From Lewinellaceae bacterium (GTDB taxonomy: Bacteria > Bacteroidota > Bacteroidia > Chitinophagales > Saprospiraceae): 64,000 bases of DNA. Location: contig JACJXX010000001.1 of assembly GCA_020636435.1 (NCBI GenBank), positions 186,001 through 250,000 of the forward strand. Reading direction: 5' to 3'. This document shows, in pieces, positions 38,804 through 49,366 of the stretch (positions are counted from its first letter, which is position 1; the number at the start of each line of letters is the position of its first letter). A model generated the notes under the pieces. That model was not told where the DNA came from. It saw only the letters and a list, made by a program, of their open reading frames with translations, and did no database searches. The translations under genes were made by a program, and so were the position numbers.

Positions 38804-39511
38804 ATGAAATCGACAATGAATAAAATCGTACTCCTATTTTATGCACTTGTTTTAACGGTAAGTTTAACAAACTGCAAGGCAGTCCAAAATGCCAATAACA
38901 AACAAAAAGGTGCTGTGATCGGCGCGACCAGTGGCGCTGTAATTGGCGCTATTATTGGGAACAATGCCGGTAAAGGTGGAAATAGCGAAGCAGGGGCAGT
39001 TATTGGCGGTGTCGTTGGAGGAACTGCGGGTGTGCTCATTGGAGCAAAAATGGACAAGCAGGCGCAAAAAATAGAAGAAGAAATTCCAGGCGCCACTGTT
39101 GAGCGTGTCGAAGATGCCATTGTGATTACTTTTGATGAAACCAGCGGTGTCTATTTTGAAACAAATAAATACAATATCAATAATGCTTCGCAACAGACAC
39201 TAAATAAACTAGTGGCTGTATTCAAGGAATATCCGGAAACCAATATTCTTGTCGTTGGCCATACCGATAGTGTTGGCGCTGAAGATTACAACATGACATT
39301 ATCTAAAAACAGAGCCACTTCTGTTACTAATTATTTAATAAACAATGGCATTAGCCGCAGCAGGTTAACTACAGACTGGTTTGGAGAAACACAACCAATA
39401 CAAGACAATAGTACCAGCGAAGGCAGAGCAAAAAATCGAAGAGTAAACATTGCTGTTTTGCCAAATGATAAAATGATCGACGACGCTAAAAAGCAATCTG
39501 GAGAGAATTAA
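38804..39511 (+). CDS. OmpA-family lipoprotein with glycine-zipper segment
   Basis: A 235-residue protein. The signal peptide ends in VSLTNCKAVQ, with the lipid Cys near residue 24. Residues about 35-80 form a glycine zipper (GAVIGATSGAVIGAIIGN, GAVIGGVVGGTAGVLIGAKM). The OmpA domain (about 100-220) has ILVVGHTDSVGAEDYNMTLSKNRA and GRAKNRRVNIAV, the peptidoglycan-binding residues. It should tie the outer membrane to the cell wall. Immediately downstream of the lipocalin-like gene. AT-rich like its partner. Confidence 0.9.
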   Translation: MKSTMNKIVLLFYALVLTVSLTNCKAVQNANNKQKGAVIGATSGAVIGAIIGNNAGKGGNSEAGAVIGGVVGGTAGVLIGAKMDKQAQKIEEEIPGATVERVEDAIVITFDETSGVYFETNKYNINNASQQTLNKLVAVFKEYPETNILVVGHTDSVGAEDYNMTLSKNRATSVTNYLINNGISRSRLTTDWFGETQPIQDNSTSEGRAKNRRVNIAVLPNDKMIDDAKKQSGEN

Positions 39512-39555
39512 ATCAGTAACAGGCTAACGATCAGCTCGGCGATGCCGGTGCCGAA

Positions 39556-40068
39556 TTAATTCTTTTTTGCGGGCTTCAGCATATCCGCATCCAGCGGCAC
39601 AAAATCCAGGCTGGCCGAATTGACGCAGTGCCGGGTTTGTTTGGCGGTGAAGCCTTCCCCGTAGAACACATGCCCCAGATGGGCGCCACAGTTGGAGCAG
39701 AGAATCTCGGCGCGCTGCCCGTCCGCGTCAGGCACTTCCCGCACTGCCCCCGGGATAGCGTCGTCATAACTGGGCCAGCCGGTGCCGGAATCGAATTTAT
39801 CGGCCGAGCGAAACAGGGGTTGGTTGCATTGCCGGCAGAGGTAGGTTCCCTCTTCTTTGGAGTTGTAGTAGGCACCGGAGAAAGCCCGTTCTGTCCCCTT
39901 GTCGAGGATCACCCATTTTTCCCGGGCCGTCAATTCATTGTAGTGGGCCGGGTCGGTGATGACCGGAGGAAAGGCCGTCAATGCCTCCTTATTAACCTTT
40001 TGGGCGCAGGCCGGCAGGAGGAAAAAACTTAACAGCAAAGTGAATAAGGCCAATTGTTTCGTCTTCAT
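39556..40068 (-). CDS. msrB: Peptide-methionine (R)-S-oxide reductase, exported
   Basis: MsrB reduces methionine-R-sulfoxide in damaged proteins. The protein has 170 residues. The signal peptide ends in LLPACAQ, so it is probably a lipoprotein (Cys21) working outside the inner membrane. Zinc-binding pairs are C78-C81 (YLCRQC) and C124-C127 (LCSNC). The catalytic Cys148 lies in RHCVNSASLDF. The core GTGWPSY is also present. It is convergent with the OmpA lipoprotein gene. Confidence 0.95.
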   Translation of the reverse strand: MKTKQLALFTLLLSFFLLPACAQKVNKEALTAFPPVITDPAHYNELTAREKWVILDKGTERAFSGAYYNSKEEGTYLCRQCNQPLFRSADKFDSGTGWPSYDDAIPGAVREVPDADGQRAEILCSNCGAHLGHVFYGEGFTAKQTRHCVNSASLDFVPLDADMLKPAKKN

Positions 40069-40369
40069 AATTTACCAGATTACAGTTTCTTAGAATAAAA
40101 AGCCAGGATTCGCTGAACAATTTCAGGACACTTTCCCGCATTTGCCGTCCGGAGCCCGACAACACAAACTGAATTGCATCGGCGACGGCTTCCGGGCCCA
40201 CCCATTTGGGGACAAACGGACCCGCAGCCTTGATTGCAGACCTGGCAATCCTTTTAAGGGCTTTTAGGGGCGAAGTTCTTAAAGTCGGGCCCGCGATATT
40301 GTTACGGGGGTAACATTCGGGAAGATTTTCCTTACTTTTGTTTTTTCACAATACAATAATCCCGTCTCC
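40069..40369. other. Interval between msrB and the haloperoxidase-like gene
   Basis: A 301-bp interval between two divergent genes. TACTTTTG at 40333-40340 matches the -7 consensus and lies 30 bp before the plus-strand ATG, but no TTTG is found at the right distance. A short minus-strand frame here shows no recognisable protein. Confidence 0.5.
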
Positions 40370-43330
<2,961 letters not shown>

Positions 43331-43336
43331 CAACTG

Positions 43337-43376
43337 GCCTTCCAGGTTTCTTCCTGGTAAACCTGGAAGGCTCTTT
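43337..43376. terminator. Terminator of the haloperoxidase-like gene
   Basis: GCCTTCCAGGTTT at 43337-43349 pairs perfectly with AAACCTGGAAGGC at 43359-43371, with a 9-base loop and TCTTTT after it. It lies between convergent genes. Confidence 0.9.
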
Positions 43377-43414
43377 TCCATTTTATCTCTAGTGGCCTGT
43401 CGGAGAACAGGCTC

Positions 43415-45448
43415 CTAAACCTTCCACAACCGCAACAACAATACCTCCCCCGCCAGAAAAACCAGCGCCAGGATGAGGCACCAGCGCCACAGCGGCGTAC
43501 CCTGGCTTTGCTCCTCAATGCGGGCGGTCAGCACGGCCGTATCGGCGATGTTGATGATGTTGGCTTGTTCGCCGAGCAATTCGCGGAGAGCATCAGGGGA
43601 GTAGTAATCGAGCACCGACTCCCGGCGGTCGTAGTTGAAGGCATAAGCGCCGAGGGGTTCGGCCTCTTTGAGGAATAGAGTGTAAAAGCCGGCATCCCGG
43701 ACCTGATTGTTCACGCCCAGAAACACCTTGGCGCCGATGACGCGTTGTTCGGGGATAAATTCCTTGCCCTGGCCTTTTAGCTTGTAGACAATATCCGAGC
43801 TGGCGGCCTGATGGTTGGCTTCGATTACTTCATCCCTGCCAATAGTATAGGCAATCTTTTGCCCTTTGCCGGAAGATATGGCCATTTTGTAGAGCATGGG
43901 GATGAAAATCTCGCCATTGCGGACCAATCCGTTGTATTGCTCATCGAGCGGCGCGGCGCAAAGGTAGAGGTTGCCTTTGTCTACCTGGTACTTGGCCAGG
44001 AAGGTATTGCCGTCGCGATAGGTCAACAGGCGTTCCTCGCTGCGGCTGGCGGAGGAAGACAGGCGGAAGTTGCCCTGCGTGGCCGGCAGTTTGAGGTTGG
44101 CGCTTTTATTTTCGAACACGTCATTGAAAATGAACTCTTCGGTATTGACTGAACCAATGGCGCGGGGTACTTCTTCAAAGCTCTGCAACTCGTTGGCCGG
44201 GAAGGCAGCCAAAAAGCTGCGGTAGGCTTCGATATTGGCGTTCCGCCCGGGGAAAACCAGCAGGTTTCCGCCTTCTTTTACATACTGGGCCAACTCGAAA
44301 GCGAGCCCGGTGGAGATGTTGTTCAGCCCGTTGGCAACGATGAGCTGGTAGTTGGAAAAGCTGGAATAGTCGAGGTTCTGACTGAGCAGGTTGTCCAGCT
44401 TAAAATTGGCCATGCCTTCGAAAGCGGCGGTGAGGTAGCGGTCGGGGGCCGATTCGTTAACCGACAATACATTGATCTGCTCTCTGACGTTGAAGGAAAA
44501 ATAGTACGTATCGTCAAACTGAACCGGATAATCGGTTATGGCCAGCACCGCTTCATGCCAGCCCGTGCGCTGGATAGAGAGGTTGACCGTATCCAGCACG
44601 GAAGCATTGGCGGGGATGGAAAGCGCGCCCACTGGTTTGGTTTGCCCTTCAAAACGAATGGAAAGGCGGATGTTATCCGCTACTTCACCTGAAAGGTTCC
44701 GGACTTTGACGATCACGGCGTTGGCCTGGCCGGCCATGGGCACCGGCGCGTTGAACCAGGCTGAGTCGATACTGATGTTGCGTTCCTGGACAGCCTGGAG
44801 GGGGATGAGGTTGAGCTCCAGAGTGGTGTCGGCATAGTTTTCTATATCGGTGATGTTGCGCTGGAAATCGGAAATCAGGTAGGACACGTGGTTGCCGGTC
44901 CGGGCGGTACTCAGCGCCTGGCGCTGGCGGGTGAGCACTCCGGAAAGCGCTTTCACTTCAGGGCTGATGGTTACTTCGTCGATGAGGGACAGGGCGTCGT
45001 CTCGGCTTACCAGGCGCTGGTGACGCCCTTCAAAATCGTTGGTCAGGATCTGGAACTGGTCGTCCGGCGCGTAGGCTTGAACGGCTTCGCGGGCGCGCTG
45101 CTTAGCCTTATCCAGCAGGGGCACATCCTGGCTGAGTGCCTCCATGCTGAAGGAGTTGTCGATGAAAAGGCTAACCGCTTTATTGCCGGCCTTCACTTCC
45201 GTATCTTTAGCGGGCACAAATGGCTGGGCAAAGGCCAGCACCAGAAAAGCGATGGCCAGCAGCCGCATCAGCAACACCAGCAGGTTGCGCAGTTTGGAAC
45301 GGGCGCTGGTTTCCTCCTTCACTTCTTTCAGGAAACGCACATTGGTGAAATAAACCTTCTTGAAGCGCCGAAAGTAGAACAGATGGAGTATGATGGGGAT
45401 GGCCAGGGCGGCCAGGGCGAACAGAAATGTCGGGTATAAGAACTGCAT
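43415..45448 (-). CDS. BatA-type membrane protein with VWA-like domain
   Basis: A 677-residue protein. The N terminus (MQFLYPTFLFALAALAIPII, then HLFYFRRFKKVYFTNVRFL) is the BatA/aerotolerance double-membrane domain, with the second segment near 55-80. A VWA-like region follows with VSLFIDNSFSM (MIDAS DxSxS at about 91-95). The long beta-rich middle is periplasmic, and a final membrane segment lies near residues 650-675 (WRWCLILALVFLAGEVLLL). In Bacteroidota such proteins occur beside MoxR/BatB genes; this copy stands alone. The function is not established. A 14-bp perfect inverted repeat lies 35 bp upstream. Confidence 0.85.
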   Translation of the reverse strand: MQFLYPTFLFALAALAIPIILHLFYFRRFKKVYFTNVRFLKEVKEETSARSKLRNLLVLLMRLLAIAFLVLAFAQPFVPAKDTEVKAGNKAVSLFIDNSFSMEALSQDVPLLDKAKQRAREAVQAYAPDDQFQILTNDFEGRHQRLVSRDDALSLIDEVTISPEVKALSGVLTRQRQALSTARTGNHVSYLISDFQRNITDIENYADTTLELNLIPLQAVQERNISIDSAWFNAPVPMAGQANAVIVKVRNLSGEVADNIRLSIRFEGQTKPVGALSIPANASVLDTVNLSIQRTGWHEAVLAITDYPVQFDDTYYFSFNVREQINVLSVNESAPDRYLTAAFEGMANFKLDNLLSQNLDYSSFSNYQLIVANGLNNISTGLAFELAQYVKEGGNLLVFPGRNANIEAYRSFLAAFPANELQSFEEVPRAIGSVNTEEFIFNDVFENKSANLKLPATQGNFRLSSSASRSEERLLTYRDGNTFLAKYQVDKGNLYLCAAPLDEQYNGLVRNGEIFIPMLYKMAISSGKGQKIAYTIGRDEVIEANHQAASSDIVYKLKGQGKEFIPEQRVIGAKVFLGVNNQVRDAGFYTLFLKEAEPLGAYAFNYDRRESVLDYYSPDALRELLGEQANIINIADTAVLTARIEEQSQGTPLWRWCLILALVFLAGEVLLLRLWKV

Positions 45449-45482
45449 GGTATATGGTTGCGGTTGCGTTTTTTTATTTTTT

Positions 45483-45527
45483 GTTGCATTTTATCTCCGG
45501 ATGCCCCGGGGCTAGATAAAATGCAAC
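45483..45527. promoter_or_regulatory. 14-bp perfect inverted repeat upstream of the BatA-type gene
   Basis: GTTGCATTTTATCT at 45483-45496 is the exact reverse complement of AGATAAAATGCAAC at 45514-45527, with a 17-base loop that contains CCCCGGGG. It lies 35 bp before the minus-strand start codon at 45448. Confidence 0.7.
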
Positions 45528-45645
45528 TGGTTTTCCGGGCTTAATCCCCGGCCAATCAAACTGAATTAAATAACAACTTTGCCGGGGGTAGGTTGCGTTG
45601 TTGTTCGGTTTCCGCCTGTGCCTCTTTCAAGGAACGCAAATGTAG

Positions 45646-46272
45646 GGTATTTCTTTTGGGGTAGGAAACATAAGGGGTGAGGAAATAAATAAGCTACTCA
45701 AAATGTTGCAACCGGCTATTGATATTGGCAGAACCGGGACAGCGTTCAACTACAACCCCAATCTCTATGACTCTGAGGGCGACAGCCTCACCTACAGCCT
45801 GGTGGAACCAACCGACGCCACAGCCTACCTTTTTCCTCAGGAATTTGACAACTGCACCAACAACCTCCGCATCGACGCCGTCACCGGAGACTTTAGCTGG
45901 GAGGCCCCCTGCCTTCCAGGCCGTTACGTATTTGGAATACAGGCAAAAGAATGGCGGGGCCAGGCGGTGATCGGAGAAAAGCTGATCCTGCTGCAAGTGC
46001 TGGTGGAAACTACATCCGGGTTGTTGCCTGATATTGATCCGGCTCTGTTCCGCGCAAGCCCCAACCCCACATCCGGAATGCTCAGATTAGACGGAACCGC
46101 CGGGGCGCCGGTACATTTTGCCCTGCGCAACAGCAACGGCCAGGTACTCCGGGAATGGCGGGCGGCCCAATTGCCTTCTCTGGTTTCGCTGGCCGACCTG
46201 CCCCGGGGCATTTATTTCCTGCAAGGCACAAGCGGAAACCGTATCTTTGCGCGCAAGATCATCAAACACTAA
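45646..46272 (+). pseudogene. 5'-truncated T9SS cargo fragment
   Basis: An open frame with Met at 45703 (189 residues). It has no signal peptide. The start matches the middle of cadherin-like or gliding-associated surface proteins (GTAFNYNPNLYDSEGDSLTYSLVEP, then NLRIDAVTGDFSWEAP). The C terminus is a T9SS sorting domain (FRASPNPTSGMLRLDG to the end). The in-frame stop at 45643-45645 cuts off the 5' part. A T9SS domain without a signal peptide cannot be exported, so I read it as a remnant. The reductase gene begins 5 bp later. Confidence 0.7.
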
Positions 46273-46276
46273 GCTT

Positions 46277-47137
46277 GTGTCCATACTCATCACCGGCGTT
46301 GCCGGATTTCTTGGTTCCCATCTGGCGCAGTTGTTAAAAGATAAGGGGCGCCCCTTTACCGGCATATACAACCTGAAAAAGCCGGAGGGCCCGGCCGAGC
46401 AGATCGACCTTTTCGACCGCGAAGAAGTGCTGGAAAAGCTGGAGCAGCTTCGGCCCACTGCCATCCTGCACCTGGCCGCCGCTTCCAGCCCCAACTGGTG
46501 CGAACTGCACCCCAAAGAATCGCAGACGATCAACGTCGATGCAGCGGTTACGCTGGCCACTTACGCCCGGCAAGCAGGCATCCCCTTCCTGTTCACTTCC
46601 ACCGACCTGGTTTTCGACGGTCAAAATGCGCCTTATGAGGAGGATTGGTCCCCATCCCCCATCTGCACCTACGGCATGCAGAAGGCGGCGGCGGAGCAGG
46701 GCGTGTTGCTCACCCACCCCGGGGCGACCATCGCCCGACTGCCCCTCTTGTACGGCTGGGGCGACAACTTTCTCAAAGAATGGGTGGAAAAGCTGAAGGG
46801 CGGCAACCCCATTCCCGCTTTTGTAGATGAATACCGCACTCCTGCCTACGTGCAGGACGCCGCCCGGGGTTTATTGCTACTGCTGGACCTCGGCGCCACC
46901 GGCTTCTACCACCTGGGCGGCCCTGAGCCGCTTTCCCGCTTCGACATGGCCCGCCACATCGCCCGAGCCTTTGGCATTGACGAGCGGCTGGTGCAGCCCG
47001 GCAAACAGGCCGACGTGGCCATGCCCGCTCCCCGCCCGGTGGACGTGAGCCTGAGCAGCGAACGGGCTTATGCCCTGGGGTACCAGCCGAGGGGGATTGA
47101 GGAAGCGCTGGAGGAATTGGCGGGGCGGGTGGGGTGA
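46277..47137 (+). CDS. RmlD-type NAD-dependent sugar reductase/epimerase
   Basis: A 286-residue cytosolic enzyme with a GTG start at 46277; the frame opens much earlier inside the preceding fragment, but the Rossmann fold begins here. ITGVAGFLGSHL is the nucleotide-binding GxxGxxG near residues 5-16. STDLVFDG and the catalytic YGMQKAAAE (YxxxK) follow the RmlD pattern. RmlD makes dTDP-L-rhamnose; other members reduce different sugars. The family is sure, the exact substrate is not. No other rhamnose genes are near. Confidence 0.85.
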   Translation: MSILITGVAGFLGSHLAQLLKDKGRPFTGIYNLKKPEGPAEQIDLFDREEVLEKLEQLRPTAILHLAAASSPNWCELHPKESQTINVDAAVTLATYARQAGIPFLFTSTDLVFDGQNAPYEEDWSPSPICTYGMQKAAAEQGVLLTHPGATIARLPLLYGWGDNFLKEWVEKLKGGNPIPAFVDEYRTPAYVQDAARGLLLLLDLGATGFYHLGGPEPLSRFDMARHIARAFGIDERLVQPGKQADVAMPAPRPVDVSLSSERAYALGYQPRGIEEALEELAGRVG

Positions 47138-47140
47138 GGG

Positions 47141-47324
47141 GATGGTTAGATGGCTAGATGGTTAGATGGCTAAATGGTTAGATGGCTAGATGGTTAGATG
47201 GTTAGATGGCTAGATGGTTAGATGGCTAAATGGCTAGATGGCTAGATGGCTAAATGGTTAGATGGCTAAATGGTTAGATGGTTAGATGGTTAGATGGTTA
47301 GATGGTTAGATGGCTAGATGGTTG
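47141..47324. repeat. 23-unit octamer tandem array (RATGGYTA)
   Basis: Exactly 23 contiguous 8-bp units, almost all GATGGTTA, GATGGCTA, AATGGTTA or AATGGCTA. The last unit is GATGGTTG. It begins 4 bp after the reductase stop and ends 56 bp before the next start codon. Units vary only at positions 1 and 6, so the array is old or constrained rather than a fresh expansion. The same octamer, inverted, lies at 24019-24054. Confidence 0.95.
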
Positions 47325-47379
47325 GGCTCTCAAAAAACCGCTCTTCATTAACAAAATGGTTTTTGGAAAAACTGCGCTC

Positions 47380-48435
47380 ATGAAAAAACTGCTGATCCTT
47401 TCGTTATTTGCCGCCTTATGCTGGCAGCCTCTGCTCTATAGCCAGTTGCAACCCAAAACTCTGTTTGCCGCCGGCGATTGGTCTTTCCGCTCCGACCCGG
47501 GCCGGAACAGCCTTCAGGACTACAGCGCCCGGGCGGGTATACTCATCGATGAGAACCTGACCTTGGGCGGGTTCGTCGGCGGCCAACAATTTAACCGCTT
47601 CAACAGCTCCGCGCCCAATGTCAATACCGGGTATGCCGGTTTGTTTACCCGTTACTTTTTTAAGGGCAATGGCCCGGCAGTTCCCTTCCTGGCCGGCGAG
47701 GCCTTTCTGGGAAGCCGCACGTTCAATTTCGACGTTGACGAACTGGATTTCAACCGCAACCTCTGGGGCGTTTACTTAGGCGCCGGAATAGATTGGTTCC
47801 TGAGCCCTTCGGCGGCCATTGAAGGGCAGGCGGGTGTGCAGCGGTTCGATGAAGAAAACTTAGACCCCCGGACAAATATACTCGCCGACATCGGCTTGTT
47901 CTTTTTTCTGCCCCCCGAAGGAGAAAGCCTGGGACGCGCCAACCCTCCCATGGCGGCTGGTTTGCTGATGATTGGCGGCAGGGGCTCCTTACACTGGGAA
48001 GTCTCCGGTGGCCCTACCGGCAGCGATCCGGTGATTGCCTTCCATCCTCTATTCGGCTACCAATTCCACCCGCGCTGGATGGTGGGCGGTGAATTTGCCT
48101 TCACCAGTGGGCAGCAAGCAGTAGACGGCAGCATCCTTGACCCGTCCGACCTCAGTATTGGGCTCCACCCCTTCCTGCGCCTGTACATCAACCCCGAGGA
48201 TAAGTTCAAGGCATTCGCCGAGGGCATGACCGGCGCGGCTTATCAGCGCCACGACTTCCACAGCCATTACCCCTTCCGCCTGCGGGGCAGCGCCGGCGTG
48301 GGCTTCTTCCTCTCTTCCAACATGGCGCTGGAGGCTTTCTTCGGCTATCAGGGCGTCAGAGACCTCGATGAGGGTACGATATGGAAGGATAACGCGATTG
48401 GCGGGATAGGCCTGCGGGCGTTTGTGAGCCAGTAA
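47380..48435 (+). CDS. Outer-membrane beta-barrel protein
   Basis: A 351-residue protein from the ATG at 47380; the frame opens 26 codons earlier inside the octamer array, which only extends it. The signal peptide (MKKLLILSLFAALCW, cleavage near SQ) starts at this Met. The rest alternates short beta strands and Gly-rich turns in barrel fashion (AGILIDENLTLGGFVGG, GYAGLFTRYFFKG, AGIDWFLSP), ending in FVSQ. It is likely an outer-membrane barrel (OmpW/opacity-like); the function is unknown. Confidence 0.8.
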   Translation: MKKLLILSLFAALCWQPLLYSQLQPKTLFAAGDWSFRSDPGRNSLQDYSARAGILIDENLTLGGFVGGQQFNRFNSSAPNVNTGYAGLFTRYFFKGNGPAVPFLAGEAFLGSRTFNFDVDELDFNRNLWGVYLGAGIDWFLSPSAAIEGQAGVQRFDEENLDPRTNILADIGLFFFLPPEGESLGRANPPMAAGLLMIGGRGSLHWEVSGGPTGSDPVIAFHPLFGYQFHPRWMVGGEFAFTSGQQAVDGSILDPSDLSIGLHPFLRLYINPEDKFKAFAEGMTGAAYQRHDFHSHYPFRLRGSAGVGFFLSSNMALEAFFGYQGVRDLDEGTIWKDNAIGGIGLRAFVSQ

Positions 48436-48558
48436 AGGCTTTGAGGCCGGGGATTTCCTATCCGATACCGGCAACCCTGGTGAACCCCGGGGCCATCCCG
48501 GCGTTTTATGGTATACCTCATTGAATATTTCGGAGAGCGAATGAGCAAAAGAACGGCG

Positions 48559-49251
48559 ATGAAGTTCTCAGTCATTATTCCCACCTATAATGAAGCGCTT
48601 TGCATTGGAAAAACAGTACGCCATATTCTGGAATACGGCGGCGGTGCCATTGCAGAAATACTGGTGATCGATGGCGGCAGTACCGATGACACGGCGAAAA
48701 AGGCCCGGGAGGCAGGTGCTACGGCCCTGCTCTCCCCCTGTAAAGGACGAGGCGCACAGCTACACTACGGTGCCGAGCAGGCCAAAGAAAACATCCTGTA
48801 TTTCGTGCACGCCGATACGTTGCCGCCCGAAACCTTCGTAGAGGACATCGAACAGGCACTGGCCAACGGCTGGCTGATGGGCAATTTCCAGTACGATTTC
48901 GACTCTTCCCGTTTCCTGTTGCGCATCAATGCCTTTTTTACCCGCTTCCGCTGGTTCTTCACCCAGGGCGGCGACCGGACGTTCTTCATCCGCCGGGAAA
49001 CTTACTTTGCCATCGGCGGCTATGACCCGGGCCACGTCATCATGGAGGAGTACGAATTTCTGCGCCGTGCCCAAAAGCAGGGGTATGATTTCGCCATGCT
49101 GCCCTGCAAATGCACGGTTTCTGCCCGCAAATACGAAAACAACAGCTGGCTGCGGGTGCAGATTGCCAATTTTGTGGTGTACAATTTGTGGTCGTGGGGG
49201 CTGGTTGGCCTGCCGGAGTTGAGGGCGATCTATTCGCGGATGTTGCGGTGA
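48559..49251 (+). CDS. Glycosyltransferase, TIGR04283 type (family 2)
   Basis: A 230-residue cytosolic enzyme. ATG 48559 gives MKFSVIIPTYNEALCIG, the usual start; ATGs at 48508 and 48541 would extend it. VIDGGSTDDTAKKAREAGATALLSP and ENILYFVHADTLPP match the rSAM/selenodomain-associated transferase 2 group (TIGR04283), known from arsenosugar and related clusters. A GT-A fold with an HADT metal-binding motif is clear. The acceptor is unknown. No radical SAM gene is near. Confidence 0.85.
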   Translation: MKFSVIIPTYNEALCIGKTVRHILEYGGGAIAEILVIDGGSTDDTAKKAREAGATALLSPCKGRGAQLHYGAEQAKENILYFVHADTLPPETFVEDIEQALANGWLMGNFQYDFDSSRFLLRINAFFTRFRWFFTQGGDRTFFIRRETYFAIGGYDPGHVIMEEYEFLRRAQKQGYDFAMLPCKCTVSARKYENNSWLRVQIANFVVYNLWSWGLVGLPELRAIYSRMLR

Positions 49252-49366
49252 GGCGTTCCGTTGAAATCCTAAAATGGCATGTATGGAAACAGCTATCGGT
49301 TTTTGAACTATTGTTGTTGCAACTGCTTAGAACAATCAATGCATTAGCTTTATTAACCTCTCTCGC

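Noticed and set aside
39992..40201. Minus-strand 69-codon frame upstream of msrB
   Set aside because: It overlaps the msrB 5' end, has no family resemblance and no likely start signal.
47141..47324. Octamer array as a CRISPR array
   Set aside because: There are no unique spacers between units; the words are directly contiguous and only 8 bp long.
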